A stretch of 64,000 nt of DNA from Cedecea neteri (GTDB lineage: Bacteria > Pseudomonadota > Gammaproteobacteria > Enterobacterales > Enterobacteriaceae), in NCBI RefSeq assembly GCF_000758325.1, contig NZ_CP009459.1, positions 1,612,001-1,676,000 on the forward strand, written 5' to 3'. The notes under the pieces were generated by a model, which was not told where the DNA came from, ran no database searches, and worked only from the letters and a program-made list of their open reading frames with translations. Shown one piece after another: positions 1-7,560 of the stretch (position 1 is the stretch's first letter; each line of letters begins with the position of its first letter). Position numbers and translations under genes: made by a program.

Positions 1-436
1 CCTGTTGCAGCTGCCACGCCTTCGCCGCTACGCCGTTGCTGTCGACGATAAACTGCGACCACGGAAACTCTTTCTTATTACTTTCGATGCTGCTGCGCAC
101 AAACATGCCGGTGCCAACAATTGCGTCGTCGGTATTCACAATGGTGGTGGTCTGGTACTTATCATGCGGGAATTTTGCCGCTTTGATGGCTTCGACCATG
201 GCCGCATTTTCTTCTTTGGCGCTCGAACGGCCGGCAATATGCTGCAGGACTCTCACTTTCCCAGGCAGCTGCGCGCTATTCCAGTTTTTATAACTAAACT
301 TACTGTTATCCAGCACCAGCTCGCCCTTGTCGGTAATACCAATAGGGGAAACGCGCTGGTTATTTTCAAAGTTATGGGCTGAGGCCATAAGCGGCAGCAG
401 CAGAAGAGACAGCGCCAGCGTTTTGCGCAGGGTCAT
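1..436 (-). CDS. ytfJ: YtfJ family periplasmic protein, C-terminus cut off by the window edge
   Basis: The visible 145 residues begin MTLRKTLALSLLLLPLMASA, a classical signal peptide with a likely cleavage site after ASA, followed by HNFENNQRVSPIGI. This matches E. coli YtfJ (about 184 residues), so roughly the last 40 residues lie outside the window. The start at 436 follows a GGAGTC-type ribosome site. YtfJ is a periplasmic protein of unknown biochemical role with a thioredoxin-like domain assigned by homology. Its position next to ytfK and ytfL is the normal enterobacterial order. Identity is confident; function is not known. Confidence 0.9.
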   Translation of the reverse strand, partial: MTLRKTLALSLLLLPLMASAHNFENNQRVSPIGITDKGELVLDNSKFSYKNWNSAQLPGKVRVLQHIAGRSSAKEENAAMVEAIKAAKFPHDKYQTTTIVNTDDAIVGTGMFVRSSIESNKKEFPWSQFIVDSNGVAAKAWQLQQ

Positions 437-517
437 CGGTGACTCCTTATTGTTGTTAGCAGGTGATCCGACCACTTGGGCCAATGTTTTAAGCATATGT
501 GCTGAATAAGCATCTGT

Positions 518-544
518 CCCGCAAGCAAAGTGCCAGTTTGCGGG
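518..544. repeat. Short inverted repeat in the ytfJ-ytfK intergenic region
   Basis: CCCGCAA (518-524) pairs with TTGCGGG (538-544) across a 13-base loop. No T-run follows on either strand, so it does not look like an intrinsic terminator. The rest of the 325-base gap (437-761) must hold the divergent ytfJ and ytfK promoters, but I cannot assign their boxes with confidence. Confidence 0.3.
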
Positions 545-761
545 CTGACGCACATAACCCTGAAATTTGAAGGCTTACGCTGCCGTTTTTTACATTTAAA
601 AATATTGTTCTGCAACTTTGTAATCTTTTAGTAAAAAAACTTCTACACACTAGGTGACCTTCGATATCTGGACTATAGTTTTCGAGCACCAAACTTTTTC
701 GCCTCATTTTGTCGGGCCAAATGTAGCTCGCAGAGGCGTTAACATGCAGGAGTAAAGAACA

Positions 762-968
762 ATGAAAATTTTCCAACGTTACAACCCCCTTCAGGTGGCG
801 AAGTACGTGAAGATCCTGTTCCGTGGACGGTTGTATATCAAGGACGTTGGCGCTTTCGAATTTGATAAGGGCAAAATCCTTGTCCCGAAGGTTAAGGATA
901 AGCAGCACTACTCGGTCATGTCCGAGGTCAACCGCCAGGTGATGCGCTTACAGGCGGATATGGGCTAG
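762..968 (+). CDS. ytfK: YtfK, small cytosolic activator of SpoT-dependent stringent response
   Basis: The 68-residue protein [20 protein letters not shown]... has the exact length and near-identical sequence of E. coli YtfK (DUF1107). In E. coli, YtfK binds SpoT and tips it toward (p)ppGpp synthesis during phosphate or fatty-acid starvation; that role is carried over by homology. An AGGAGTAAAGAAC ribosome site precedes the ATG. The gene is monocistronic and ends in a strong terminator hairpin. A PhoB box is expected from E. coli but I could not identify one confidently. Confidence 0.93.
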   Translation: MKIFQRYNPLQVAKYVKILFRGRLYIKDVGAFEFDKGKILVPKVKDKQHYSVMSEVNRQVMRLQADMG

Positions 969-990
969 GCCCATAGATGAACGTAAAAAA

Positions 991-1011
991 AACGGCCCCG
1001 AAGGGGCCGTT
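991..1011. terminator. Intrinsic terminator between convergent ytfK and ytfL
   Basis: AACGGCCCC (991-999), loop GAA, GGGGCCGTT (1003-1011). An A-run upstream and a weaker T-rich stretch downstream mean it can serve both converging genes. Confidence 0.85.
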
Positions 1012-1029
1012 AATGTTTCTGCGGTAAGC

Positions 1030-2367
1030 CTACTGTTCCTGAGGCGCTTCACCATCAGGCAGCTTTGGCGATAGCGCGACAGGCTTATTGTCGATACGCG
1101 TCACCAGCAGCTGGTCGATGCGGTAGTTATCAATATCCACCACCTCGAACTTGTAGCCGGAGAACTTCACCGAGTCGGTGCGTTTCGGGATCTTACGCAG
1201 CATAAACATCATGAACCCGCCGATGGTTTCGTAGTTACCGGACTGCGGGAACTCGTCGATATCCAGCACGCGCATCACGTCGTCAATCGGCGTGCCGCCT
1301 TCCACCAGCCATGAGTTTTCATCACGGGCAACGATTTGCTCTTCCATCCCCTGGCCGACCAGGTCGCCCATCAGAGTGGTCATCACGTCGTTCAGGGTAA
1401 TGATGCCCACCACCAGCGCGTATTCGTTCATGATAACCGCGAAGTCTTCCCCGGCGGTTTTAAAGCTTTCCAGCGCTTCGGAGAGCGTCAGGGTATCCGG
1501 CACAATCAGGGCGTTACGCAGATGCACACCGCTGTTCAGCGCCATGCTTTGGTTGCCCAGTACGCGGTTCAGCAGCTCTTTGGAATCAACATAGCCAACG
1601 ACGTGATCGATATCGCCGTTACACACCAGGAACTTGGAATGCGGATGTTCAGCGATGGTGGACTTCAGGCTTTGCTCGTCGGCGTGCAGATCGAACCAAA
1701 TCACGTTTTCGCGCGAGGTCATGGAGGACGGCACGGTACGTGATTCCAGCTCAAAGACGTTTTCAATCAGTTCGTGTTCCTGCTTACGCAGTACGCCCGC
1801 CAGCGCGCCGGCTTCAAACACCGCATAAACGTCGTCAGAAGTAATGTCGTCTTTACGCACCATCGGCAGCTTGAAGATACGGAAAATGACGTTGGCCAGG
1901 CCGTTGAAGAACCACACCAGAGGTCTGAAAACAAACAGACAGAAGCGCATCGGGTTGATAATACGTAAAGCAACCGTTTCGGGAGAAATCATACCGATGC
2001 GTTTCGGGGTGAGGTCTGCGAACAGAATGAACAGGCTGGTGACAAGGGTGAATGAGATAATAAAGCTGAGCTGGTCGGCGAGTTCCGGAGCCAGAAAACG
2101 CTCCAACAGAATTTTAAACGCCGGTGAGAAAGCCGCATCGCCGACGATACCGCCGAGAATGGCCACGGCGTTAAGGCCAATTTGTACGACGGTAAAGAAC
2201 ATGCCCGGCGTTTCTTGCATCTTTAGCACGCGCTGGGCATTGACGTTGCCTTCATCGGCCAGCAGCTTAAGTTTGATTTTACGAGAGGCGGCAAGCGAGA
2301 TCTCAGAGATTGAGAAAAAGGCACTAATAGCAATAAGGATAAGTATTATCAAAATACTGTTTAACAT
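1030..2367 (-). CDS. paeA: PaeA/YtfL, inner-membrane polyamine exporter of the CorC/HlyC family
   Basis: The protein has 445 residues, close to E. coli YtfL. The N-terminal DUF21 membrane domain (about 1-190, opening MLNSILIILILIAISAFFSISEISLAASRK) is followed by a CBS-domain pair (about 205-340) and a C-terminal CorC_HlyC transporter-associated domain (about 355-435). E. coli YtfL was renamed PaeA because it exports cadaverine and putrescine and protects stationary cells from polyamine stress; the same role is inferred here. It is transcribed toward ytfK. The promoter must lie in the 318-base gap shared with the divergent effector gene at 2686. Confidence 0.9.
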   Translation of the reverse strand: MLNSILIILILIAISAFFSISEISLAASRKIKLKLLADEGNVNAQRVLKMQETPGMFFTVVQIGLNAVAILGGIVGDAAFSPAFKILLERFLAPELADQLSFIISFTLVTSLFILFADLTPKRIGMISPETVALRIINPMRFCLFVFRPLVWFFNGLANVIFRIFKLPMVRKDDITSDDVYAVFEAGALAGVLRKQEHELIENVFELESRTVPSSMTSRENVIWFDLHADEQSLKSTIAEHPHSKFLVCNGDIDHVVGYVDSKELLNRVLGNQSMALNSGVHLRNALIVPDTLTLSEALESFKTAGEDFAVIMNEYALVVGIITLNDVMTTLMGDLVGQGMEEQIVARDENSWLVEGGTPIDDVMRVLDIDEFPQSGNYETIGGFMMFMLRKIPKRTDSVKFSGYKFEVVDIDNYRIDQLLVTRIDNKPVALSPKLPDGEAPQEQ

Positions 2368-2621
2368 AATTTATCTGGCTGTTGTGGCCAGGTCCTCGGA
2401 AGGGGAAAGTGGATAAATCTTAGGGGTCAAACACAAGAAATGCTGGCCGCTTTTGTGAACGAGCCAGCAAATTCAAGGAGTAGTATAGCGTAAGGAAGGG
2501 ATGTGCTACCAGAGGCTGTAATTTAACCGGTGATTAGCCGGATTTTTATTGATCTGTTTTTTTGATTAATGGGCTTAACGGTTAGCGCATTGTATAAGCT
2601 GCTTTTCTTCTTTTTATCCCC

Positions 2622-2649
2622 GGAACTTTTCGTCTCTTTTTGCCACTCA
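2622..2649 (+). promoter_or_regulatory. hrp box (HrpL ECF-sigma promoter) upstream of putative effector 1
   Basis: GGAACT at 2622-2627, 15 bases, then CCACTCA at 2643-2649. The published hrp box is GGAACC-N15/16-CCACNNA, so this has one mismatch (C to T in the last base of the -35 element), correct spacing and the required final A. It sits 36 bases before the ATG of the downstream gene. The remainder of 2368-2685 holds the divergent ytfL promoter and an AT-rich stretch with nothing else I can name. Confidence 0.85.
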
Positions 2650-2685
2650 CCTGACCGGTTAGCCCATTATCAGGAGAGCATTCAC

Positions 2686-4020
2686 ATGGTCAATTCCGTT
2701 ACTTCCGCGCACAGGCATGCGGCGGAACCTCCTCCTTTGCCGGAACACGGCGGCCAGCGGCCGGCATCGATTGCTTCCAGCTCGTCGGTGGCCACTTCTG
2801 CAGCCGTCAGCGCGCATGAAAGCCTGCATTTTGTGGGGGACAGCGTTTATGGCTCGGCCAATGAAGCCGCGATCCATCACCAGCTTGGCGCGCTGTTTGG
2901 CAAACATATTAACGGCGATAACCATGCTGAAATGCATGCCCTGATTGAGTCGAGAACCCGTGAATTACATAAAATGGGGGAAACGCCCGCCTCTGTTGAA
3001 GCCGTGCTGACCAAAGGGCACCAGCTGGACAGGCTAGGGCAAGTTGCGCGAGGTGCCGTGCGAGCTATTCCGTTTGCCGCCGCGTCTGTCGCCTTCGATA
3101 AAGTCCCGTTGTTGAGTGCTTTTGCCCACACTGCGGCGGAAATTGGTCTCCATGCTGGCCTGCAGTCCAGCATTGCCGACACCATTGGTACCACGCTGCT
3201 TAACCGCGCCACGGCAACGAATCCCTGGCTGTCTGCCAAAGACAGCGACCTGCATCCGGCCATGCGCGAAGCGATCAAAGATCTTAAACCGAGCCTGTTG
3301 ACGACAGTGGCAGAAACCGGGTTAGCCATTCAGACCTATTCCGCCCGCAATCTTGCACGCCTGGCGACGGCGGCCACGCTGACGCATTTTGCCGGGGCGA
3401 AAGTGGCCGGTGAAGCCGATACATGGCTGTCCGCAGCGGGTGGTGTGGTGGCTGGTGGTGCAATGAGCGCTATTCTCCATGCGGTGGACGAAAGCAAAGG
3501 CCGAACCGGGCCGGAGTATTTGCTGGGGCGCAACGACTGGCAGCAGCGGTTCACTGAATTGAAAAATACGCATGTGGTGAGCGATACGCTTAAAAACGCC
3601 GCTCAGCGCGTGGCGAAGCTGCCCCTGGACATTGCCACAGACAGCCTGAAAGCGACGGCAAGCGTTCTTTCTGCACCGAGCCTTGGGAAAACGGCGATGC
3701 TGGCCGGAGGTTTTGCCGGTGTGATTAGCCTGCGTAGCGCCATTGGCGGAGCGATTGCCAGCGCCTTCCCCAGAGTGAATGCTGCATCGCTTAGCGCCAT
3801 CAGCCATGCGACCAACGTCGTGGCCTCTGCCCCGGTGTTCTTTGCCGTGCCTGCGGCTGAGATTCTCGCTGACGCCGTGGCGGACAAAATGACGCAAACG
3901 TTACAGGAAAAGGTCCCGGTGGCCGTGAACTCGGCGGCAGGCTGGATCGGGCATCAGCTGCAGGCGGCCCTAAATCGCCAGCCAGCCACCACCCTTAATG
4001 CCGCAGAGCAGCAGGTGTAA
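2686..4020 (+). CDS. Putative HrpL-regulated type III effector or translocated protein, cysteine-free, unknown function
   Basis: I chose the ATG at 2686 (444 residues) because CAGGAGAG lies just upstream. The longer reading frame from 2569 would start before the hrp box. The N-terminus (MVNSVTSAHRHAAEPPPLPE, then SIASSSSVATSAAVSAHES) is Ser/Ala/Pro-rich with no acidic residue before E14, like type III signals. The body is Ala-rich and mostly helical by eye. It has hydrophobic, small-residue stretches near 245-265, 335-362 and 378-400 that may interact with membrane. There is no cysteine in the whole protein. I do not recognise a catalytic motif or a named effector family. Effector status rests on the hrp box, the N-terminus and pairing with the next gene; no secretion genes lie in this window. 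Confidence 0.7.
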   Translation: MVNSVTSAHRHAAEPPPLPEHGGQRPASIASSSSVATSAAVSAHESLHFVGDSVYGSANEAAIHHQLGALFGKHINGDNHAEMHALIESRTRELHKMGETPASVEAVLTKGHQLDRLGQVARGAVRAIPFAAASVAFDKVPLLSAFAHTAAEIGLHAGLQSSIADTIGTTLLNRATATNPWLSAKDSDLHPAMREAIKDLKPSLLTTVAETGLAIQTYSARNLARLATAATLTHFAGAKVAGEADTWLSAAGGVVAGGAMSAILHAVDESKGRTGPEYLLGRNDWQQRFTELKNTHVVSDTLKNAAQRVAKLPLDIATDSLKATASVLSAPSLGKTAMLAGGFAGVISLRSAIGGAIASAFPRVNAASLSAISHATNVVASAPVFFAVPAAEILADAVADKMTQTLQEKVPVAVNSAAGWIGHQLQAALNRQPATTLNAAEQQV

Positions 4021-4049
4021 GGAACCGATGGGGGAGTTACGTCCACATA
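4021..4049 (+). promoter_or_regulatory. hrp box (HrpL ECF-sigma promoter) upstream of the LRR-deamidase gene
   Basis: GGAACC at 4021-4026, 16 bases, then CCACATA at 4043-4049: an exact match to GGAACC-N16-CCACNNA. It begins at the base following the stop codon of effector 1 and ends 27 bases before the ATG at 4077. The second gene therefore has its own promoter as well as possible read-through. Confidence 0.92.
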
Positions 4050-4076
4050 CAGGCAGTCTATTTTCGGAGCCTGATT

Positions 4077-4925
4077 ATGCATATTAACTCTACGACGGCG
4101 CGACCTTCAGGTCTGCCACCATTCTCCACCACATCCTCAACGGCAGCGGTGAAAACCGCTTCCTCTGGCCTGCACGCTAGTGATTTACACGGCGATCTTA
4201 AGAATTGGACCGCTGCGGCTCCTACAGCGGAAGAAGGCAAAGCCAGAGCGGCGGCCTGCAGCGAAATCATGAATAACTTTCAGTGCCGTGGGGAAACATT
4301 AGATCTGAGCGAGCGAGGTCTGACGGCACTACCTGACTCCCTGGGCGCACTGACGCACCTTAAACATTTGAATCTGTCCGGCAACCCGCTGCAGACTTTT
4401 CCGGCCAAAGCGCTTTTACAGTTGGGGTCCCTGCAAACGCTGCAGCTGGCGATGAATCAGCACAACCAGGGCGTGCCTTTTCGTCGTTCACATGAACGTT
4501 TTGCGGATGAAGGGTACAAACTGCAGTTTTTTGCCCAGGGCAATAACCGTGCGCAGGTCATTCATCAGCCGCCCCGGCAGAAAACTGCCTTGTTCACCAC
4601 CGACCTGGCGCCTTGCCTGGCGGCGATGATTGTTCAGGATGGGAAAAGCCTGGCGCTGCATATGGATAACCCGCAGCGCAGTGGTTCAGGGGGAATTCCT
4701 CTGGAAGATATGCTGTCCCGGCATTTGTATCCTTCGGCGCACAAAACCGAGGTGTTTCTGGTCGGAGCTAACGATCAGGGCTCGGCGGGTAACGTGCGGG
4801 CGATGCTGGCGGCGCTGAATAAGCATGGTGTGGCAAATAACATCAGCATGGCCAGCCTCGGGAATGGGCATACTTCCGCGACGCTGGATGTGAATAATCA
4901 AAAGGCGTGGGTTGGCTTTGGTTAA
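4077..4925 (+). CDS. Putative type III effector: leucine-rich repeat fused to a CheD/CNF1-like glutamine deamidase domain
   Basis: 282 residues. Residues 1-35 (MHINSTTARPSGLPPFSTTS...) are Ser/Thr-rich, have an aliphatic residue at position 3 and no acidic residue before D36, as in Hrp-type secretion signals. Residues about 73-128 form two to three leucine-rich repeats (LDLSERGLTALPDSLGALTH, LKHLNLSGNPLQTFP). Residues about 170-282 resemble chemoreceptor deamidase CheD. TTDLAPCLAA gives Thr174 and Cys180 six residues apart, followed by His195, against Thr21/Cys27/His44 in Thermotoga CheD. The later VGAN, GNVRAMLAALNKHGV and LGNGHTSATL segments follow the CheD order of GGA, RNV and GGN motifs. 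In that fold, Cys attacks a target glutamine. A host-protein target is inferred. It has no NEL E3-ligase domain. The gene ends at a terminator. Confidence 0.75.
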   Translation: MHINSTTARPSGLPPFSTTSSTAAVKTASSGLHASDLHGDLKNWTAAAPTAEEGKARAAACSEIMNNFQCRGETLDLSERGLTALPDSLGALTHLKHLNLSGNPLQTFPAKALLQLGSLQTLQLAMNQHNQGVPFRRSHERFADEGYKLQFFAQGNNRAQVIHQPPRQKTALFTTDLAPCLAAMIVQDGKSLALHMDNPQRSGSGGIPLEDMLSRHLYPSAHKTEVFLVGANDQGSAGNVRAMLAALNKHGVANNISMASLGNGHTSATLDVNNQKAWVGFG

Positions 4926-4938
4926 CGACGTTAAAGAA

Positions 4939-4962
4939 AAAGCCAGTCGGTTGACTGGCTTT
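4939..4962. terminator. Bidirectional intrinsic terminator between the LRR-deamidase gene and msrA
   Basis: AAAGCCAGTC (4939-4948), loop GGTT, GACTGGCTTT (4953-4962), with an A-run before it and T residues after it. It can end both converging transcripts. Confidence 0.85.
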
Positions 4963-4972
4963 ATCGCGAAGC

Positions 4973-5608
4973 TTACTGAGGCGGCAGGCAAACGCCGATG
5001 CCGCCAATGCCGCAGTAGCCGTGCGGATTCTTATACAGATATTGCTGGTGGTCGTCTTCCGCATAGTAGAACGGGCCGGCGTTGGCGATTTCAGTAGTGA
5101 CCTGGCGTTTATCACCGGCGTCATTCATCGCGGCCTGGAAACGTTCAAGGCTGGCGTGGGCGGCTTTGTCCTGTTCCGGCGTGAGCGGGTATATGGCCGA
5201 GCGGTACTGGGTGCCGACGTCGCCGCCCTGGCGCATCCCCTGAGCCGGGTCGTGGTTTTCCCAAAACACCTGCAAAAGCTGCTCGTAGCTAACGACTTTC
5301 GGATCATAAACCACGCGCACTGCTTCAGCATGGCCGGTCTGGCCGCTGCACACTTCTCGATAGGTTGGGTTGGGCGTGTAGCCGCCGCTGTAGCCTGCCG
5401 CGGTGCTGTAAACGCCTGGAATTTCCCAGTACAGACGTTCTACGCCCCAGAAACACCCCATCGCAAACAGCGCGATTTCCATCCCATCTGGTACATTGGT
5501 CATTGAGTGTTCGTTAACCACATGAAGCGTGGCCACCGGCATCGGTGTGTTGCGGCCAGGCAGGGCATCGGCCTGCGTCACAGTGTGCGTTTTGTCGAAG
5601 AATGACAT
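4973..5608 (-). CDS. msrA: Peptide methionine-(S)-sulfoxide reductase MsrA
   Basis: 211 residues, the length of E. coli MsrA. The catalytic GCFWG motif sits at 51-55 (Cys52). The C-terminal tail [11 protein letters not shown] carries the two resolving cysteines (Cys199, Cys207) recycled by thioredoxin. It reduces the S-epimer of methionine sulfoxide in damaged proteins in the cytosol. In E. coli, msrA directly follows ytfL and is divergent from tamA. Here the divergence from tamA is kept, but the effector islet separates it from ytfL. Confidence 0.96.
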   Translation of the reverse strand: MSFFDKTHTVTQADALPGRNTPMPVATLHVVNEHSMTNVPDGMEIALFAMGCFWGVERLYWEIPGVYSTAAGYSGGYTPNPTYREVCSGQTGHAEAVRVVYDPKVVSYEQLLQVFWENHDPAQGMRQGGDVGTQYRSAIYPLTPEQDKAAHASLERFQAAMNDAGDKRQVTTEIANAGPFYYAEDDHQQYLYKNPHGYCGIGGIGVCLPPQ

Positions 5609-5823
5609 AGCGTTGGATCTCCCGAAAATCGGTAAAAAAAGCGTGCTGTTGTCATCAGTCGTGCAATTTCAGACAATACACACAAGTTAGAGACTACATT
5701 ACATATAAGAAAGATTTAGGCTAGTGAGTTATTTTCAACCCTTAGTGTTAGGGTTTTGTTAATCCGCGGAGCGGGAATGACGTTTCCTTCCAGGGGTGGG
5801 AACAAGGATATTCAGGAGAAAAC

Positions 5824-7560
5824 GTGCCAGGAATCCGTACTTTATGTATTACAGGCCTGTGTGTGGCGAGTACATGGGCAAACGCCGCGAGCGTGCGCCT
5901 GCAGGTTGAAGGACTCAGCGGCGAACTGCAAAAAAACGTCCGTGCTCAGCTTTCCACCATCGAAAGCGATGAAGTGACGCCGGATCGTCGCTTCCAGGCG
6001 CGCGTCGATGATGCCATTCGCGCTGGTTTAAAGGCGCTGGGCTACTACGAGCCAACCATTAATTTTACGCTCAAACCACCGCCGCAGAACGGGGGGCGCC
6101 AGGTTCTGCTGGCAAAAGTTGATGCCGGCCAACCTGTGTTAATTGGCGGTACCGACGTGATTTTGCGTGGCGGGGCGCGAACCGATAAAGACTATCTGGC
6201 GCTGCTGCCCAAGCGGCCTAAAATCGGCACCGTGCTCGATCACGCTGACTACGATAACTTCAAAAAAAGCCTCTCCAGCATTGCGCTGCGTAAGGGCTAC
6301 TTCGACAGCGATTTCCGTAAGAGCCAGTTAGGCGTATCTCTCGAAAGGCATCAGGCATTCTGGGATATCGATTACGACAGCGGCGAGCGCTATCGCTTTG
6401 GGGCGGTGACCTTTCAGGGCTCCCAGATTCGCGAAGAGTATTTGCAAAACCTTGTGCCTTTCAAGCAGGGGGACTATTACCAGTCGAGCGACCTGGCCGA
6501 ACTGAACCGCCGTCTGTCCGCCACCGGCTGGTTTAACTCCGTGGTAGTGGCGCCCGAATTTGACAAATCACGCCAGACTAAAGTGCTGCCATTGCAGGGC
6601 GTCGTGACGCCCCGTACTGAAAACACCATTGAAACCGGGGTGGGTTACTCCACGGACGTGGGGCCGCGCGTGAAGGCCAGCTGGAAAAAACCGTGGATGA
6701 ACTCCTACGGCCACAGCCTGACAACCAGCACCAGCCTTTCCGGCCCTGAGCAAACGCTCGACTTCAGCTACAAAGTTCCGCTGTTAAAAAGCCCTCTGGA
6801 GCAGTATTACCTGGTCCAGGGCGGTTTTAAACGAACCGATCTCAACGATACCCAATCGGACTCCACCACCGTGGCGCTGTCCCGTTATTGGGATATGTCC
6901 AGTGGCTGGCAGCGCGCCGTTAACCTGCGCTGGAGCCTCGACCACTTTACCCAGGCCGACGTCACCAACACGACGATGCTGCTTTATCCTGGCGTTAGCC
7001 TGAATCGTACCCGCTCGCGGGGGGGCCTGATGCCCACGTGGGGTGACTCACAGCGTTACTCGATCGATGTCTCTAATACGGCCTGGGGTTCCGGCGTCGA
7101 TTTCGGCGTGTTCCAGGCGCAAAACGTTTGGATCCGTTCGCTGTATGAAAAACACCGTTTTGTCGTGCGCGGCAATGTGGGGTGGATCGAAACCAACGAC
7201 TTCAAAAAAGTGCCGCCGGATCTGCGTTTCTTCGCCGGCGGCGACCGCAGTATTCGTGGCTATAAATACAAATCGATATCGCCAGAAGATAGCAACGGCA
7301 AGTTAACGGGGGCCTCCAAACTGGCCACCGGCTCGCTGGAGTACCAGTACAACGTGACCGGCAAATGGTGGGGCGCGGCGTTTGTTGACTCCGGTGAAGC
7401 GGTGAATGACATCAAACGCAGCAACTTCAAAACCGGCGCGGGTGTTGGCGTGCGCTGGCAATCCCCGGTTGGGCCTATCAAGCTCGACTTCGCCGTACCG
7501 GTGGGTGACAAGGAAGAGCACGGTTTACAGTTTTACATCGGTTTGGGGCCTGAACTATGA
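5824..7560 (+). CDS. tamA: TamA, outer-membrane Omp85-family subunit of the translocation and assembly module
   Basis: 578 residues from a GTG start at 5824 preceded by CAGGAGAAAAC; this start gives a full signal peptide ([20 protein letters not shown]) and the E. coli length. Three POTRA domains (about 22-265) precede the 16-strand barrel (about 275-578). The segment [14 protein letters not shown] contains the conserved barrel-interior RG motif of Omp85 proteins. With TamB it spans the envelope and supports outer-membrane protein assembly and phospholipid transport. Its stop codon overlaps the tamB start (ATGA), so the two are translationally coupled. Confidence 0.96.
   Translation: MPGIRTLCITGLCVASTWANAASVRLQVEGLSGELQKNVRAQLSTIESDEVTPDRRFQARVDDAIRAGLKALGYYEPTINFTLKPPPQNGGRQVLLAKVDAGQPVLIGGTDVILRGGARTDKDYLALLPKRPKIGTVLDHADYDNFKKSLSSIALRKGYFDSDFRKSQLGVSLERHQAFWDIDYDSGERYRFGAVTFQGSQIREEYLQNLVPFKQGDYYQSSDLAELNRRLSATGWFNSVVVAPEFDKSRQTKVLPLQGVVTPRTENTIETGVGYSTDVGPRVKASWKKPWMNSYGHSLTTSTSLSGPEQTLDFSYKVPLLKSPLEQYYLVQGGFKRTDLNDTQSDSTTVALSRYWDMSSGWQRAVNLRWSLDHFTQADVTNTTMLLYPGVSLNRTRSRGGLMPTWGDSQRYSIDVSNTAWGSGVDFGVFQAQNVWIRSLYEKHRFVVRGNVGWIETNDFKKVPPDLRFFAGGDRSIRGYKYKSISPEDSNGKLTGASKLATGSLEYQYNVTGKWWGAAFVDSGEAVNDIKRSNFKTGAGVGVRWQSPVGPIKLDFAVPVGDKEEHGLQFYIGLGPEL

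Noticed and set aside
518-544. Terminator in the ytfJ-ytfK gap
   Set aside because: The hairpin has a 13-base loop and no T-run on either strand, and the genes there are divergent, so no transcript should end at this place.
2569-2685. N-terminal extension of effector 1 to an upstream start at 2569
   Set aside because: The extension spans the hrp box, so it would precede the transcript start, and it lacks a ribosome site. The ATG at 2686 has CAGGAGAG just upstream.
4077-4925. IpaH/SspH-type LRR E3 ubiquitin ligase
   Set aside because: There are only two to three repeats and no NEL domain. The C-terminus instead carries the CheD-like Thr/Cys/His arrangement, and the length is far too short for an IpaH protein.
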